From assembly GCF_900174585.1 (NCBI RefSeq), contig NZ_FWPT01000002.1:124001-188000 (forward strand): 64,000 nt of DNA, given 5' to 3'. The notes beneath the pieces are model-generated. The model saw nothing but the letters and a program-made list of their open reading frames with translations, was not told the origin of the DNA and did no database searches. The position numbers and the translations under genes were made by a program. The stretch comes from Parendozoicomonas haliclonae. GTDB lineage: Bacteria > Pseudomonadota > Gammaproteobacteria > Pseudomonadales > Endozoicomonadaceae. The first letter of the stretch is position 1, and each line of letters opens with the position of its first letter. Shown here piece by piece: positions 53,301-61,774 of the stretch.

Positions 53301-55316
53301 CTCGGAGATATCTATATAGAGGTTGTTCCCGGAGCGGGATTTATGGAAAGGCTCGATCAGGCTAGGTCTGGATGCTAATGCCAGACTGCTGTGATTGTTA
53401 CCCCGAAGCGCTACTGAAGCCAGAAGAACCGGTTCAATTTTCGTCGCTCCGGCAAAGCCTGTTTGCTGGGTTTGAAAATTGGACTGCTCACTCACCCGAA
53501 GCTTCATAACCTGGGCTGCATTTTTATAGCCTGGCACCCAGGATTTTTTCTTATCCTCCCGCTTAATAATCGTGTCATACCTGCCGCCCTGGATAAAAAT
53601 ACGCCCCAGTGCCCCCTCTGCAGGTTTGCTGAAAATAAACGGGATATTCGGTTCATTTTCCCGACGCATCAACTGCCTGCCAGACAAGGTATAACGCGAT
53701 ACATCAGTGATCTGAATTTCTTGTGCAGGTAGTCGCGAAGCTTCTGAGTCGAGCAGGTAAAAGGCTGAACTCTGAGATTCGACTTCCTTCCACATAAACT
53801 GCTGATCCGGCGTATGCACCAATTCAACCCCAAGGTGCGAACCCACCCGCTGATTCAGACGTGGCAAACGGATTTCTTTTGACGGCATTGCCGGCGCTAT
53901 CAGTTTGTGGCCGTACTCATCTTTAAACCTCACAAAAGCACGAAAATCACCGGAGCTATTCGCGCTTACATAAACATCCTTATGGAGATTATCCCTGAAA
54001 AGAACCAGTTTCTGCGTGGAGGTATTCAGTGACGTTATCATGGCAGATGAGTCAGAAGGTTCATCAATACTAACAACCAGCACATCTGTTGTTTGCATCT
54101 CCCTCCCAATATCAAAACTCACGACTGGGCCGTTACCTTCCATAGCCTTATCAGAAAATTGCCTTCCTGCCCCACTCGAATTCTCTTCATTTAAAGTGGA
54201 CAATTCAGACAGCGATCTCTCGGCGACCCTATCGACAGGCTCGATCTCCATTTCCAATGCGAGGTCGCCATCTGCCGAAGTAAACGTTTGGGAAAATAAG
54301 GTATCAACCTGAGCATCGCCATTGACCGGTAAAACCCGGTACAGTTCATCGGTTTTGAGTCTGGCAATAAACCAGGGAGAAGCTTGTTTCTCTACCTCCA
54401 TAACCTGTGCTGGAGCTGGAACTGAAACCGGAACTGGAGCTGAAGAGGTCTTCACCTCCATATCATCATTAATCCCCTGGAGCTCAGATAGTGTAGGTTT
54501 TTTGACTGATGTCGGAGCAGGCTTACTAGGCACTTCTTTATTGCCATCGCCATCGCCGAGATTCATTGAAGCCAAATCCCCGACCAGTTTTGCCGTCGTG
54601 CCGGGGGGTAGCTTGAGCCCTCCTGTATTTTCTGCTCCCGATACCAGAGGATCCAGCTCAGAGATGTCCGACGAATCATTGTGCGTACTGGGCACCGGGC
54701 TGGGAACCTGAGAATCCATCACATTCCCACTTGTGGGGGGGTCTCCAACAGAGGATGGAGAGGTGAAATCAAGAAGGCTGTCTTCCCCCTCGTTGGAAGC
54801 GGGTATGTGAGCAATCGAATCATTTAAGGGAGTTATGGAAGAGACATTCGCAGGGAGTGGCTCATCCATCAACGTACCTGAAGTATCCTCCATGGTAACA
54901 TCAGCCAGGAGCGGTACGTCACTATCAATACTTTCAACGACTTGAATAAACTGCCCATCGGGAATAGGCGGCAGCGTCTCAAACTCGCTGACAGAAGAAA
55001 AGCTAAGTGTCCATTGGTCCTTACCTTCCTGCCGGTTTCTAACCAGCTTCACTCTTCCTTTGCGTTTGTCTCCAACAGGAATCGCACCTTCCGTATAGAA
55101 AGTATCAATTTGATTTTGTTGATCCGTCAGGCTGTCTGAATTTCGATTTATTGAAAAGGTATAGACCTGTTTGCCAGAAGCCTTGGACGATGTCATCACT
55201 ACACCTTGTCCATAAGCTGCGGGCATATTTAAGGATGCAAGAGCACCTAGCAGACTTCCCCCACAATACACGACCAAACTTGCCTTTAACTTCAAAGATA
55301 AAGACATATCCCCCAT
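50301..55316 (-). CDS. giant exported low-complexity protein (1671 residues)
   Basis: No family recognised. A signal peptide (LKASLVVYCGGSLLGALASL) precedes a long protein of mixed beta-rich segments. About residues 110-260 are Ser/Pro/Asp-rich; 300-1300 contain many short hydrophobic/beta segments of a repetitive style, with one Cys pair in GRCPNCEYL. The C-terminal 350 residues are low complexity: a Ser/Gly-rich stretch, a proline run (VPLPPPPPDETAQ), a Met/Gln-rich tract (residues about 1460-1502, coordinates 50811-50939) and GMPNMM-type repeats (about 1565-1621, coordinates 50454-50624). ATG 55316 and ATG 55307 are both possible; AAGGGG fits 55307 slightly better. Poly-proline and disordered tails suggest a surface or secreted adhesin/effector, which is inference. 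Confidence 0.72.
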   Translation of the reverse strand: MGDMSLSLKLKASLVVYCGGSLLGALASLNMPAAYGQGVVMTSSKASGKQVYTFSINRNSDSLTDQQNQIDTFYTEGAIPVGDKRKGRVKLVRNRQEGKDQWTLSFSSVSEFETLPPIPDGQFIQVVESIDSDVPLLADVTMEDTSGTLMDEPLPANVSSITPLNDSIAHIPASNEGEDSLLDFTSPSSVGDPPTSGNVMDSQVPSPVPSTHNDSSDISELDPLVSGAENTGGLKLPPGTTAKLVGDLASMNLGDGDGNKEVPSKPAPTSVKKPTLSELQGINDDMEVKTSSAPVPVSVPAPAQVMEVEKQASPWFIARLKTDELYRVLPVNGDAQVDTLFSQTFTSADGDLALEMEIEPVDRVAERSLSELSTLNEENSSGAGRQFSDKAMEGNGPVVSFDIGREMQTTDVLVVSIDEPSDSSAMITSLNTSTQKLVLFRDNLHKDVYVSANSSGDFRAFVRFKDEYGHKLIAPAMPSKEIRLPRLNQRVGSHLGVELVHTPDQQFMWKEVESQSSAFYLLDSEASRLPAQEIQITDVSRYTLSGRQLMRRENEPNIPFIFSKPAEGALGRIFIQGGRYDTIIKREDKKKSWVPGYKNAAQVMKLRVSEQSNFQTQQTGFAGATKIEPVLLASVALRGNNHSSLALASRPSLIEPFHKSRSGNNLYIDISEDSQLLALHEDDKIDLTIGYSSIQLTPTAQSSPQPMTNAPYLGSYRIGDGSRYHRFLRVNDATLALPLMYTPSGVLSSQWTPGPRNKFPASQHRESLEHYLSIKPGVKDQVMRVALTSGHESALRAVKPTSYQRESTNEHYVTGNEVTGSTKKEVFYNDNLPDLLDPEQDHAVFYEVLDQPVASVFSAYEQGSTLVSISGWTDRRTMPVGSHEVELSILGQPVKLKVIRGDGKILLTFNKDLEAGHSEAADIYYRLVLRQGNTLQGESSHVLNLSKTVGRANEYLFEDAHPELDYQLEVQPVLKHSADFNGEGVVYGVVSKETGEFSFKLNVMSFHPKVATYVGRCPNCEYLVHSEAIGAGAYAHFFLNPGMDNGAKPTPTMRMDVVSETSVDDKSSLVDSVTFRPVQTAVGFRVQSSEGHDGTLSTFDHSKRHVHLQPANDIKKARLKVPLSKSVTPQRTQKGEVTVLYQRLVTQQTKIKPQRSLEKQKNDLAALVDQMDTERWDVSPALSQMHAKRPDFKGFEMKGKYSQLAVTRPNKHKRAKEVLKVVISDSRSQKSGQAMTVSKGEGFVAMESVPLETEKDERWKFYLNAEQALYASAGVLDVTVAAPTRSITSSEPVNVPSSSGGGLFGTFGRRTSRQNSHNSHSGSQHTTPSSNAVTPGSSNAPNSPVGSVESKNQMLVDLPPDSLGSQVSSETTSMTYGGSIGSGSGSVGKRHVPLPPPPPDETAQALLKTGHYEGSNSLRSNSIGGGNREDDYEDLTKYQRPLVSSASNSSLASGVDPNQTSMQQQQMMLNMMQMQMQMQQQMQQQMWQHQMWQQQQQMQSMRGNTGGQVGSQTDSGSTSPENTVVSSEGSVGSQTGFSPAGTTVDPSVSMTSLSSQASTPPSGFPGMGGFSGGMPNMMGGTGMMSMGGMPNMMGMPNMMGVPPNMMNMSGMPNMMPMGGGNMAPTLPSGYQSPPPMQPAVQPVSGLMVQPPPLNPQGTARSISNGMNKTYQ
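50454..50624 (-). repeat. tandem GMPNMM-type coding repeat
   Basis: Inside the giant gene, degenerate copies of a unit encoding Gly-Met-Pro-Asn-Met-Met recur about six times, interleaved with Gly/Met/Ser. At DNA level, variants of ATCATATTGGGCAT and CCCATCATATTGGG recur in this segment on the plus strand. Such repeats can vary in number between strains. Confidence 0.7.
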
Positions 55317-55388
55317 ACCCCTTTATTCGTGGAAGGAGCAGTATAGAAAGGGATTGAGATTGCAAAAGTTTTTATTATGGCTCTATAG

Positions 55389-55408
55389 TTCCAGATTAAA
55401 ATCTGGAA
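55389..55408. repeat. near-palindrome upstream of the giant gene
   Basis: TTCCAGATT (55389-55397) and AATCTGGAA (55400-55408) are exact complements around two bases. It lies in the promoter region of the giant gene, between it and the sdaA terminator, and could be an operator. Spacing to a possible -10 (CATAAT on the minus strand near 55370) is plausible but unproven. Confidence 0.35.
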
Positions 55409-55410
55409 TC

Positions 55411-55443
55411 AAAAAAATCCCGCGTTGTTTCCAACGCGGGATT
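55411..55443 (-). terminator. rho-independent terminator of sdaA
   Basis: The 12-bp arms AATCCCGCGTTG (55416-55427) and CAACGCGGGATT (55432-55443) are exact complements with a 4-base loop. On the minus strand the stem is followed by a T-run (55411-55417 read as T). It lies 25 bases after the sdaA stop. Confidence 0.92.
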
Positions 55444-55467
55444 CTTTATTCAAAAATAATCAGGGAA

Positions 55468-56874
55468 TCAAGCCACACACTGCGGCTTGGCAAAGACTGC
55501 CAGACCACCGGTGGAGGTTTCACGATACTTGCTCTGCAGATCCAGACCTGTGCGGTACATGGTCTCAATACAGGAATCCAGAGACACTTCGTGGTTACCA
55601 TCGCCACGCAGCGCCATACGGGTTGCCGTAATCGCCTTGATCGCCGCCATACCATTACGCTCGATGCATGGCACCTGAACCAGACCACCGATCGGGTCGC
55701 AGGTCATGCCCAGGTTGTGTTCCATACCGATCTCGGCCGCGTTCTCAACCTGATTGATGGAGCCGCCCATAACTGCTGCCAGTGCACCGGCCGCCATGGA
55801 ACAGGCAGAACCCACTTCTGCCTGACAGCCTGCTTCCGCACCAGAGATAGTCGCGTTCATTTTGTACAGCATGCCGATCGCAGCAGCAGTGGCCAGGAAG
55901 TCACGCACACCCTGCTCGCTCACGTTGTTGGTGAAGCGGGTGTAGTAGGCCAGAACCGCAGGAATAATACCGGCTGCACCGTTAGTTGGAGCGGTGACCA
56001 CACGACCGCCACAGGCATTCTCTTCATTCACGGCCATGGCGAACAGAGTGACCCAGTCCATAATCGCGAAGTGATCTTTCAGCATCGCTTCCGGACTGCC
56101 CAGCAGCTGCTTGTACATGGTGGAAGCGCGACGCTTCATGTTGGAAACCGGCAGCAGACCTTCCATACGCAGACCACGGTCGATGCAGTTACGCATCACT
56201 TCCCAGATCGCGTCGATTTTGCCATTCACCTGTTCCATATCGCCATCAGCCAGTGCCTTCTCGTTGGCAAATACCAGTTCAGCGATAGTCAGGTTGTGCT
56301 GCTTGCACAGCTGCAGCAGTTCAGCAGCTGTCTTGAATTCGTAAGGTACAGTTGGTGCAGAAGAAACGGCTTCCAGCTTGCCGGCTTCAGCAGGGGCATT
56401 GAACTCGTCCGCACACACAACAAAACCACCACCGACAGACAGGTAAGTCTTGTAATAAACAACAATACCGTTCTGGTCAGCGGCATAGATACGCATGCCG
56501 TTTGGATGTTCCAGCTCTTCGCCGTAGTGGAAGATCATCTGGCTGTCATAGTCGAACGCGATTTCACGTTCGCCGGCCAGCATCATCACGCCTTTGTTGA
56601 CGATGTCTTCAAACACCTGGTCAGCGGCATCCGGATCGATATTGTCCGGGCGGTAGCCAGCCAGACCCAGCAAAGCGGCCTTGTCGGTGCTGTGACCCTT
56701 ACCCGTCAGTGCCAGAGAGCCATACAGGCCAACACGCACAGAGGTGATACTGTCGAGAATGCCCTTCTCGCGCAGATCATTCAGAAAGCGATGACCTGCC
56801 CACATTGGGCCTACGGTATGGGAGCTGGAAGGACCGATACCAATCTTGAAGATGTCAAAGATGCTGAGTGCCAC
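55468..56874 (-). CDS. sdaA: L-serine ammonia-lyase (iron-sulfur, single chain)
   Basis: Converts L-serine to pyruvate and ammonia in the cytoplasm with a [4Fe-4S] cluster. The 468-residue single-chain protein starts [20 protein letters not shown], the signature of the family, and has the cluster cysteines in [19 protein letters not shown] and [14 protein letters not shown]. Both the beta (N-terminal) and alpha (C-terminal) parts are fused, as in E. coli SdaA. The start is GTG at 56874, with AGGAA ten bases upstream. It is preceded by sdaC and a terminator in between, so it has its own promoter. Confidence 0.95.
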   Translation of the reverse strand: MALSIFDIFKIGIGPSSSHTVGPMWAGHRFLNDLREKGILDSITSVRVGLYGSLALTGKGHSTDKAALLGLAGYRPDNIDPDAADQVFEDIVNKGVMMLAGEREIAFDYDSQMIFHYGEELEHPNGMRIYAADQNGIVVYYKTYLSVGGGFVVCADEFNAPAEAGKLEAVSSAPTVPYEFKTAAELLQLCKQHNLTIAELVFANEKALADGDMEQVNGKIDAIWEVMRNCIDRGLRMEGLLPVSNMKRRASTMYKQLLGSPEAMLKDHFAIMDWVTLFAMAVNEENACGGRVVTAPTNGAAGIIPAVLAYYTRFTNNVSEQGVRDFLATAAAIGMLYKMNATISGAEAGCQAEVGSACSMAAGALAAVMGGSINQVENAAEIGMEHNLGMTCDPIGGLVQVPCIERNGMAAIKAITATRMALRGDGNHEVSLDSCIETMYRTGLDLQSKYRETSTGGLAVFAKPQCVA

Positions 56875-57015
56875 TGTCGGCTGTTCCTGTAAAAGACGAA
56901 TGAAGACGTTGACTGTCTGTCGATAAACTCAATATGTCTTCTGGTTAACTTTTTTATTTTTTCTTATTTGTACCAGAGCTATCTGTTTCAAACAATTGTG
57001 ACAGCATTAATTGGT

Positions 57016-57047
57016 TAAAAAATAGTGAGGGAGCGCAAGGCTCCCTC
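57016..57047 (-). terminator. rho-independent terminator of sdaC
   Basis: The 8-bp arms GAGGGAGC (57027-57034) and GCTCCCTC (57040-57047) pair around a 5-base loop, followed on the minus strand by a T-rich tract (read from AAAAAATAGT at 57017-57026). It lies about 50 bases after the sdaC stop. Confidence 0.85.
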
Positions 57048-57094
57048 TTAAATCGAAACGCTGTTGTGATTAGCCGTTTATAACCGCGGGCCGC

Positions 57095-58366
57095 TTACAG
57101 CAGCTGGGAAGCGATAAAGCCAGTGATGGCAACCACACCCATGATCACGGTAAAGATGTTCCAGGCAGATTCGTACTTCTTCATGGAAGGAATCTTCTTC
57201 ACTGCGTATACCGGCATGATGAACAGGATCATGGCCAGGATTGGAGCAACCAGAGATTCGATCATGCCCATTACGGATACGTTCGCGTAAGCCACAGCCC
57301 AGACAGTCAGAGTGATGAACACGATGATGCCACGGTCAACCAGCTTCATGTTTACCGGACGGCCTTCACGCTTGGCCTTGTTCACGATCATGCCCTGCAG
57401 ACCTTCACGGGTACCCATGTAGTGACCGAAGAAGGAGGAACCAATCGCTACTATCGCAACAATCTGAGCCAACCAGCCGAAGATGGCACTGTCAGTGTTC
57501 TGAGCGAAGTAGGACATGATGGACAGGTTCGCAGCCTTGGCTTCCAGCAGCTGAGCTGGAGACAGGGTCAGTACACAGGAGTAAACGAACAGCATGGTGA
57601 AACCAACCAGCATGAACGCAGTACGCTTCAGGGTCTTGTTGGTCGCTGCTTCAGCGTTGTCGCCTTCGTCCTTACGGTAAGCCGTTGCGAAGGAAGAAAC
57701 CGCTGGAGAGTGGTTGAACGCGAATACCAGAACCGGAATGGTCAGGAACACAGTCTTCACAAAATCAGCAACAGAAACAGATGCTTCAAACTGGGCAGTG
57801 TTCCACTGTGGGATCAGGTACAGGGAGGTACCGAACAGTACCACCAGCAGTGGGTATACCAGCGCGTTGGTGACTTTCAGAACCACTTTCTGACCACAGG
57901 TCATAACACCAACCAGACCGGCAACCAGTACAAAGCTCAGCAGTGCACGGTTAGGCGTTTCCATACCCAGCTGGTTAACCATCAGGGAGGAAATGGTGTT
58001 GGTGATACCGATGCCGTAGATCATCAGGATCGGGTAGATAGAAGCGAAGTAACCCAGGGTAATCAGAGAACCAGCCTTAGGACCGAAGTGCTCAGCTACA
58101 GTTTCGGTGATGTCAGAGTCAGCCTTCTTGGAAGACAGACAGAAACGGGTCAGACCACGGTGAGCCAGGAAGGTCATCGGGCCGATCAGGATAGTCATCA
58201 GGATCAGAGGCCAGATACCGCCAAGACCAGCGTTAATAGGCAAGAACAGAACACCGGCACCGATCGCGGTACCGAAAAGGGTCAGCATCCATTCTGTGTC
58301 ACGCTTGGTCCAGCTTTTAGCTTTCGCATCAACAGATGCAGCGGTATGAGTTGTGCCCTGGGCCAT
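57095..58366 (-). CDS. sdaC: serine/threonine transporter SdaC (HAAAP family)
   Basis: Inner-membrane proton-coupled serine transporter of 423 residues with about eleven hydrophobic segments. Family-typical features are KRDTEWMLTLFGTAIGAGVLF at the N-terminus (in parts: RDTEWMLTLFGTAIGAG), FAFNHSPAVSSFATAYRK in the centre and the GHYMGTREGLQGM loop. ATG 58366 has GGAG five bases upstream, preferred to ATG 58387. With sdaA it forms a serine-uptake-and-deamination pair, though a terminator separates them. A hairpin and a long leader of possible regulatory role lie upstream. Confidence 0.92.
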   Translation of the reverse strand: MAQGTTHTAASVDAKAKSWTKRDTEWMLTLFGTAIGAGVLFLPINAGLGGIWPLILMTILIGPMTFLAHRGLTRFCLSSKKADSDITETVAEHFGPKAGSLITLGYFASIYPILMIYGIGITNTISSLMVNQLGMETPNRALLSFVLVAGLVGVMTCGQKVVLKVTNALVYPLLVVLFGTSLYLIPQWNTAQFEASVSVADFVKTVFLTIPVLVFAFNHSPAVSSFATAYRKDEGDNAEAATNKTLKRTAFMLVGFTMLFVYSCVLTLSPAQLLEAKAANLSIMSYFAQNTDSAIFGWLAQIVAIVAIGSSFFGHYMGTREGLQGMIVNKAKREGRPVNMKLVDRGIIVFITLTVWAVAYANVSVMGMIESLVAPILAMILFIMPVYAVKKIPSMKKYESAWNIFTVIMGVVAITGFIASQLL

Positions 58367-58878
58367 GAAAACTCCAATGTGTTTCAAAGAGTGCAGGTAA
58401 TTGGCTTACGGTTAAGGGGATATGAGGGGGCTCCCCTTTGAGGGCGCAAACTTTACAAACCTTACAAATCAAAAACATTGATCTGTGCCGTACTTATTTG
58501 CTTAAAAAATGCCCAAAACACGCACAAAATATGAACAAATCGAATGCTTAATAGGCAACTTGAGCTCGCCCAATGCGGCAATGACTCGACAGCAGGAATA
58601 AAAAAGAGAGAAAACGCGAGAGTGACAGGGAAAGTCACAAAAGGAAGTTATGATCTGCGGTGCGCCCCCCGCACCACAGATCACACACACTGAAGTTGAG
58701 GCGGATTTTAACCATCCACTTACCGCTGTCAACAATATTTGAATTTTATTAAATTATTTCAATATTTGTTGAATATGGAACTTTGGGTCACCGAAACCGC
58801 CCCTTCCCAAGACTGCGGCAGCCACCTACAATCGGCAAAAAATTGTAGATAATACAGTTACCGTCCAACGGGTTTCTC
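58367..58878. other. intergenic region between sdaC and thiS
   Basis: A 512-base, AT-rich spacer without a gene. It contains an imperfect stem AAGGGGA/TCCCCTT (58414-58438) in the sdaC leader, ATCAA-N5-TTGAT (58468-58482), two TTTGTAA elements 10 bases apart on the minus strand (near 58452-58470), a hairpin GATCTGCGGTGC/GCACCACAGATC (58652-58682, one mismatch), and CTACAAT-N9-ATTGTAG (58826-58848) just before a possible thiS -10 (GATAAT, 58848-58853). No TPP riboswitch consensus (CTGAGA/ACCTGATC) was seen. Confidence 0.5.
58652..58682. repeat. GC-rich hairpin in the sdaC-thiS spacer
   Basis: GATCTGCGGTGC and GCACCACAGATC form a 12-bp stem with one mismatch around a C-rich loop. No T-tract follows on either strand. 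Possibly a processed element or a leader structure of the divergent transcripts. Confidence 0.45.
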
Positions 58879-59079
58879 ATGCATATCTCTGTGAACAACA
58901 AGCCTTACGAACTGCCTGCCGAACTCTCACTGGCGGAGTTGCTGGCGCATATGGAGATCCCTGCCAAAGGGACAGCCATCGCCCGCAATCAACAGGTGGT
59001 TCCACAATCCCAGTGGCCACAAAGCCAACTGTGCGAAGGCGATGCCATTATGATTATCCGGGCGACTGCCGGTGGCTGA
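58879..59079 (+). CDS. thiS: sulfur carrier protein ThiS
   Basis: Ubiquitin-like sulfur carrier for thiazole synthesis. At 66 residues it is normal length, with the beta-grasp pattern (ISVNNKPYELPAELSLAELL) and the C-terminal Gly-Gly (RATAGG) that is adenylated and thiocarboxylated. The start is ATG 58879. First gene of thiS-thiG-thiH, 57 bases before thiG. ThiF and the other pathway genes are not in this window. Confidence 0.95.
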   Translation: MHISVNNKPYELPAELSLAELLAHMEIPAKGTAIARNQQVVPQSQWPQSQLCEGDAIMIIRATAGG

Positions 59080-59136
59080 ACAGTTAATCAACCGCTCTAA
59101 AAACAACACCCATTTTCAACAGGACTCCCTCATCCC

Positions 59137-59901
59137 ATGTTGACCATTGCCAACCAGACTTTTCATTCACGCCTGTTTCTCGGCACCGGTAAGTTCAGCA
59201 GCCGTCAGGTTATGGCTGATGCGGTCAAAGCCTCCGGGACCGAGCTGGTCACCATGGCACTCAAGCGTGTCGATGTGCACGCCAGTGATGACGATATCCT
59301 TGCTCCATTGCTGGAATGTGGCGTTAACCTGCTGCCCAACACCTCCGGCGCCCGCACCGCAGAAGAAGCCATCTTTGCCGCACAACTGGCTCGGGAAGCT
59401 CTCGGCACTTCCTTTTTGAAACTGGAGATTCATCCCGATCCGCGTTATCTCATGCCGGATCCGATTGAAACGCTTAAGGCCGCTGAAGAGCTGGTTAAGC
59501 AGGGCTTCCATGTGCTGCCATATATCCATGCTGACCCGGTGATCTGCAAGCGCCTGGAAGATGTTGGCTGTGCGGCCGTTATGCCGCTGGCGTCGCCTAT
59601 CGGCAGTAACCTGGGTCTGCGCACTAAAGACTTTATTCAGATTATTATTGAAGGCAGCAATGTCCCGGTGGTGGTGGATGCCGGTATTGGTAGCCCTTCT
59701 GATGCCGCTGAAGCGATGGAAATGGGCGCTGACGCTGTGTTGGTCAATACCGCCATTGCTGTCGCCGGTAATCCGGTGGTGATGGCTGACGCTTTCCGCA
59801 TGGCAGTGACAGCGGGTCGCATGGCCTATGAATCCGGCCTTGGCGGACGCCAACTTAAAGCAGAAGCCAGCAGTCCGCTGACCGCCTTTCTGGAGTCATG
59901 A
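59137..59901 (+). CDS. thiG: thiazole synthase ThiG
   Basis: Forms the thiazole phosphate of thiamine from DXP, ThiS-thiocarboxylate and dehydroglycine. The 254-residue (beta/alpha)8 protein shows [47 protein letters not shown] (region of the Schiff-base lysine), [18 protein letters not shown] and [12 protein letters not shown]. The last bases overlap the thiH start (ATGA), so translation is coupled. Confidence 0.96.
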   Translation: MLTIANQTFHSRLFLGTGKFSSRQVMADAVKASGTELVTMALKRVDVHASDDDILAPLLECGVNLLPNTSGARTAEEAIFAAQLAREALGTSFLKLEIHPDPRYLMPDPIETLKAAEELVKQGFHVLPYIHADPVICKRLEDVGCAAVMPLASPIGSNLGLRTKDFIQIIIEGSNVPVVVDAGIGSPSDAAEAMEMGADAVLVNTAIAVAGNPVVMADAFRMAVTAGRMAYESGLGGRQLKAEASSPLTAFLES

Positions 59902-61046
59902 TGTCGTCAGCCCAAGCCCAACATAATTTCAGCGATACGCTGCCTTCCCTGAACTGGGATGATGCCCGTATGCGGGCTCACAGTTATACGGAAGCTGACG
60001 TTCATATTGCCCTGACTAAAGCCCGTAAGACGCCCGATGACTTCCTGGCTTTAATCTCCCCGTCCGCCGAACCATTTCTTGAACAGATGGCTGCGGAGAG
60101 CCTGCGCCTGACCCGCAAACGATTCGGAAATACCATCCAGCTCTATCTGCCGCTTTATCTTTCCAACAAGTGTCACAACATCTGTACCTATTGTGGTTTC
60201 AGTCTGGAAAACCCGATTCGCCGGGAAACCCTGACCACCGAACAGCTGGACAAAGAGATTGCCGCAATCAAACGCATGGGCTTTGAACATATCCTGTTGG
60301 TAACGGGTGAAGCTCCCGGCACTGTCGGCATGAAGTACTTCCGGGAAGTGATTCCGTATATCAAACAGCACTTTGCCCACGTCAGTATCGAAGTGCAGCC
60401 TCTTGATGAAGATGAGTATGCCGAGCTGATTAGCCTTGGGCTGGATGCAGTGATGATCTACCAGGAGACCTATCACCGCAGTGCTTACGGCGATTACCAC
60501 AAGCGGGGCAGCAAAAGTAATTTTGTCTACCGCCTTGATACTCCTGATCGTCTCGGTCGGGCCGGCATCCGGAAAATAGGCGTGGCCGCCCTGCTTGGCC
60601 TTGAAGATTGGCGGGCAGACAGTTACATGACGGCGTGTCATCTGGACTACCTGCAAAAGACGTATTGGAAAACCCGCTACTCGGTTTCCTTCCCGCGTAT
60701 CCGTCCCTGTGAAGGTGACTTTCAGCCACGTTCTCCAGTCAGTGACCGGCAGCTGCTTCAGCTTATCTGTGCCTGGCGTCTGGTATTTCCAGAGGTGGAA
60801 CTCAGTCTCTCGACCCGGGAATCAGAACTATTCCGCAACAATGTTGCCAAACTGGGCATTACCAGCATGACGGCAGCATCCAGCACTATGCCCGGCGGTT
60901 ACGCCGAACGGGAAAACCATGAAGAGAAGCAGGCACTGGAACAGTTCAGCATCGATGATGACCGTTCTCCAGCAGCAATTGCGGAGATGTTAAAAGCGCA
61001 AGGGCTGGAACCGGTATGGCGGGATAAGGAATTAACAGGAAGGTAA
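59898..61046 (+). CDS. thiH: 2-iminoacetate synthase ThiH
   Basis: Radical-SAM tyrosine lyase that supplies dehydroglycine to ThiG; oxygen sensitive. The 382-residue protein has the cluster motif [12 protein letters not shown] (CX3CX2C), RIRPCEGDF and the C-terminal [12 protein letters not shown]. The start overlaps thiG by 4 bases; a second ATG at 59901 is also possible. Choice of ThiH rather than the aerobic ThiO fits an organism with anaerobic growth. A long inverted repeat follows directly. Confidence 0.95.
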   Translation: MMSSAQAQHNFSDTLPSLNWDDARMRAHSYTEADVHIALTKARKTPDDFLALISPSAEPFLEQMAAESLRLTRKRFGNTIQLYLPLYLSNKCHNICTYCGFSLENPIRRETLTTEQLDKEIAAIKRMGFEHILLVTGEAPGTVGMKYFREVIPYIKQHFAHVSIEVQPLDEDEYAELISLGLDAVMIYQETYHRSAYGDYHKRGSKSNFVYRLDTPDRLGRAGIRKIGVAALLGLEDWRADSYMTACHLDYLQKTYWKTRYSVSFPRIRPCEGDFQPRSPVSDRQLLQLICAWRLVFPEVELSLSTRESELFRNNVAKLGITSMTAASSTMPGGYAERENHEEKQALEQFSIDDDRSPAAIAEMLKAQGLEPVWRDKELTGR

Positions 61047-61053
61047 ATAAAAA

Positions 61054-61109
61054 AAACCATGGTCTGAGGTTCTGCAGGTTCTCTCACCTCCTGCGTCAGA
61101 CCATGGTTT
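61054..61109 (+). terminator. long hairpin after thiH
   Basis: The 14-bp arms AAACCATGGTCTGA (61054-61067) and TCAGACCATGGTTT (61096-61109) are exact complements, with a 28-base loop that can itself fold (GCAGG/CCTGC). On the plus strand the T-tract is only GGTTTG; on the minus strand a T-run follows. It starts 8 bases after the thiH stop, so a terminator role is likely but the loop is unusually long. Confidence 0.5.
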
Positions 61110-61522
61110 GAAGACCCGAGGGGGATAAGTTCGGGTTGCCTTATTGCCAGTTAAACCACTACAACAGCAAAAATCGGGGTCACAACACTTGGGGCTGAAT
61201 CTTCAAGCTACTTTTCAGGAAATCTCCAGGAAAGTTCTTAAGAAGGCCGCGTCAAAATGTCATGGTGCTATTTAAACGCAGTGTTGTCTTACAAGTGTGA
61301 CAACGGCAACGAAATTTGTCGCAAGATGTCTCAGCCGATTAACCGAGTGTTACGATCATTAAAGACCGCAGTTTTTCGCTCTGTTTGTTATTAACAAAAC
61401 CAAAAATTGCGCTTCAAAATTTAAAATAAACGACAATCATCAAACATTAAAAAGCAAACTGAAAAATAAAAAACGTTTCATTATGGACGTCTGTGTTTGC
61501 TTTGTTTTGACTCATCCAGCCC

Positions 61523-61563
61523 TTGATTCAAATCAATTTTTCAGCCATTGCCAGCCCTATAAT
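61523..61563 (+). promoter_or_regulatory. FNR-dependent promoter of adhE
   Basis: TTGATTCAAATCAA (61523-61536) is a perfect match to the FNR/ANR consensus TTGAT-N4-ATCAA. A perfect -10, TATAAT, is at 61558-61563, placing the transcription start near 61570 and the FNR box centre at about -41, the class II activating position. This explains anaerobic activation of the downstream adhE. Confidence 0.88.
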
Positions 61564-61774
61564 CACCTCAAACAAGGCAAAAGGGACGCATCAAAACACC
61601 CTTTAATGCCCGACATTAACTAGCGAAAAACATCAAAAACCAAAAACGCACGCACTTACAACAGATGCTATCAGCCGACCGCAAAACCTGCATTCAAGGC
61701 TTCTGCCATCTGGCGTGCTGTGATCCTTATCTTTTACCAATGGGTCTCATATACAGTACCCAGAGGGAGGTTGT

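Larger units (their letters stand above)
61047..61774. other. intergenic region between thiH and adhE
   Basis: A 728-base AT-rich region without a gene. Contents: a long hairpin directly after thiH (61054-61109), a possible weak Cra-like site AAAAACGTTTCA (61469-61480), an FNR box (61523-61536), a -10 TATAAT (61558-61563) and a leader of about 200 bases before adhE. Between 61110 and 61460 I see nothing assignable. Confidence 0.5.

Noticed and set aside
55354-56892. Open frame of 512 codons antisense to sdaA
   Set aside because: Covers the conserved sdaA gene on the opposite strand; His/Thr/Arg-rich composition is typical of a shadow frame.
57422-58441. Open frame of 339 codons antisense to sdaC
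   Set aside because: Gln/Arg/Thr-rich translation with no fold-like pattern, mirrored from the sdaC membrane segments.
58500-58878. TPP riboswitch upstream of thiS
   Set aside because: I looked for the CTGAGA and ACCTGATC core elements and found none in the correct order.
61467-61480. Cra (FruR) operator upstream of adhE
   Set aside because: Only one half (CGTTTCA) matches well; the other half has two mismatches.
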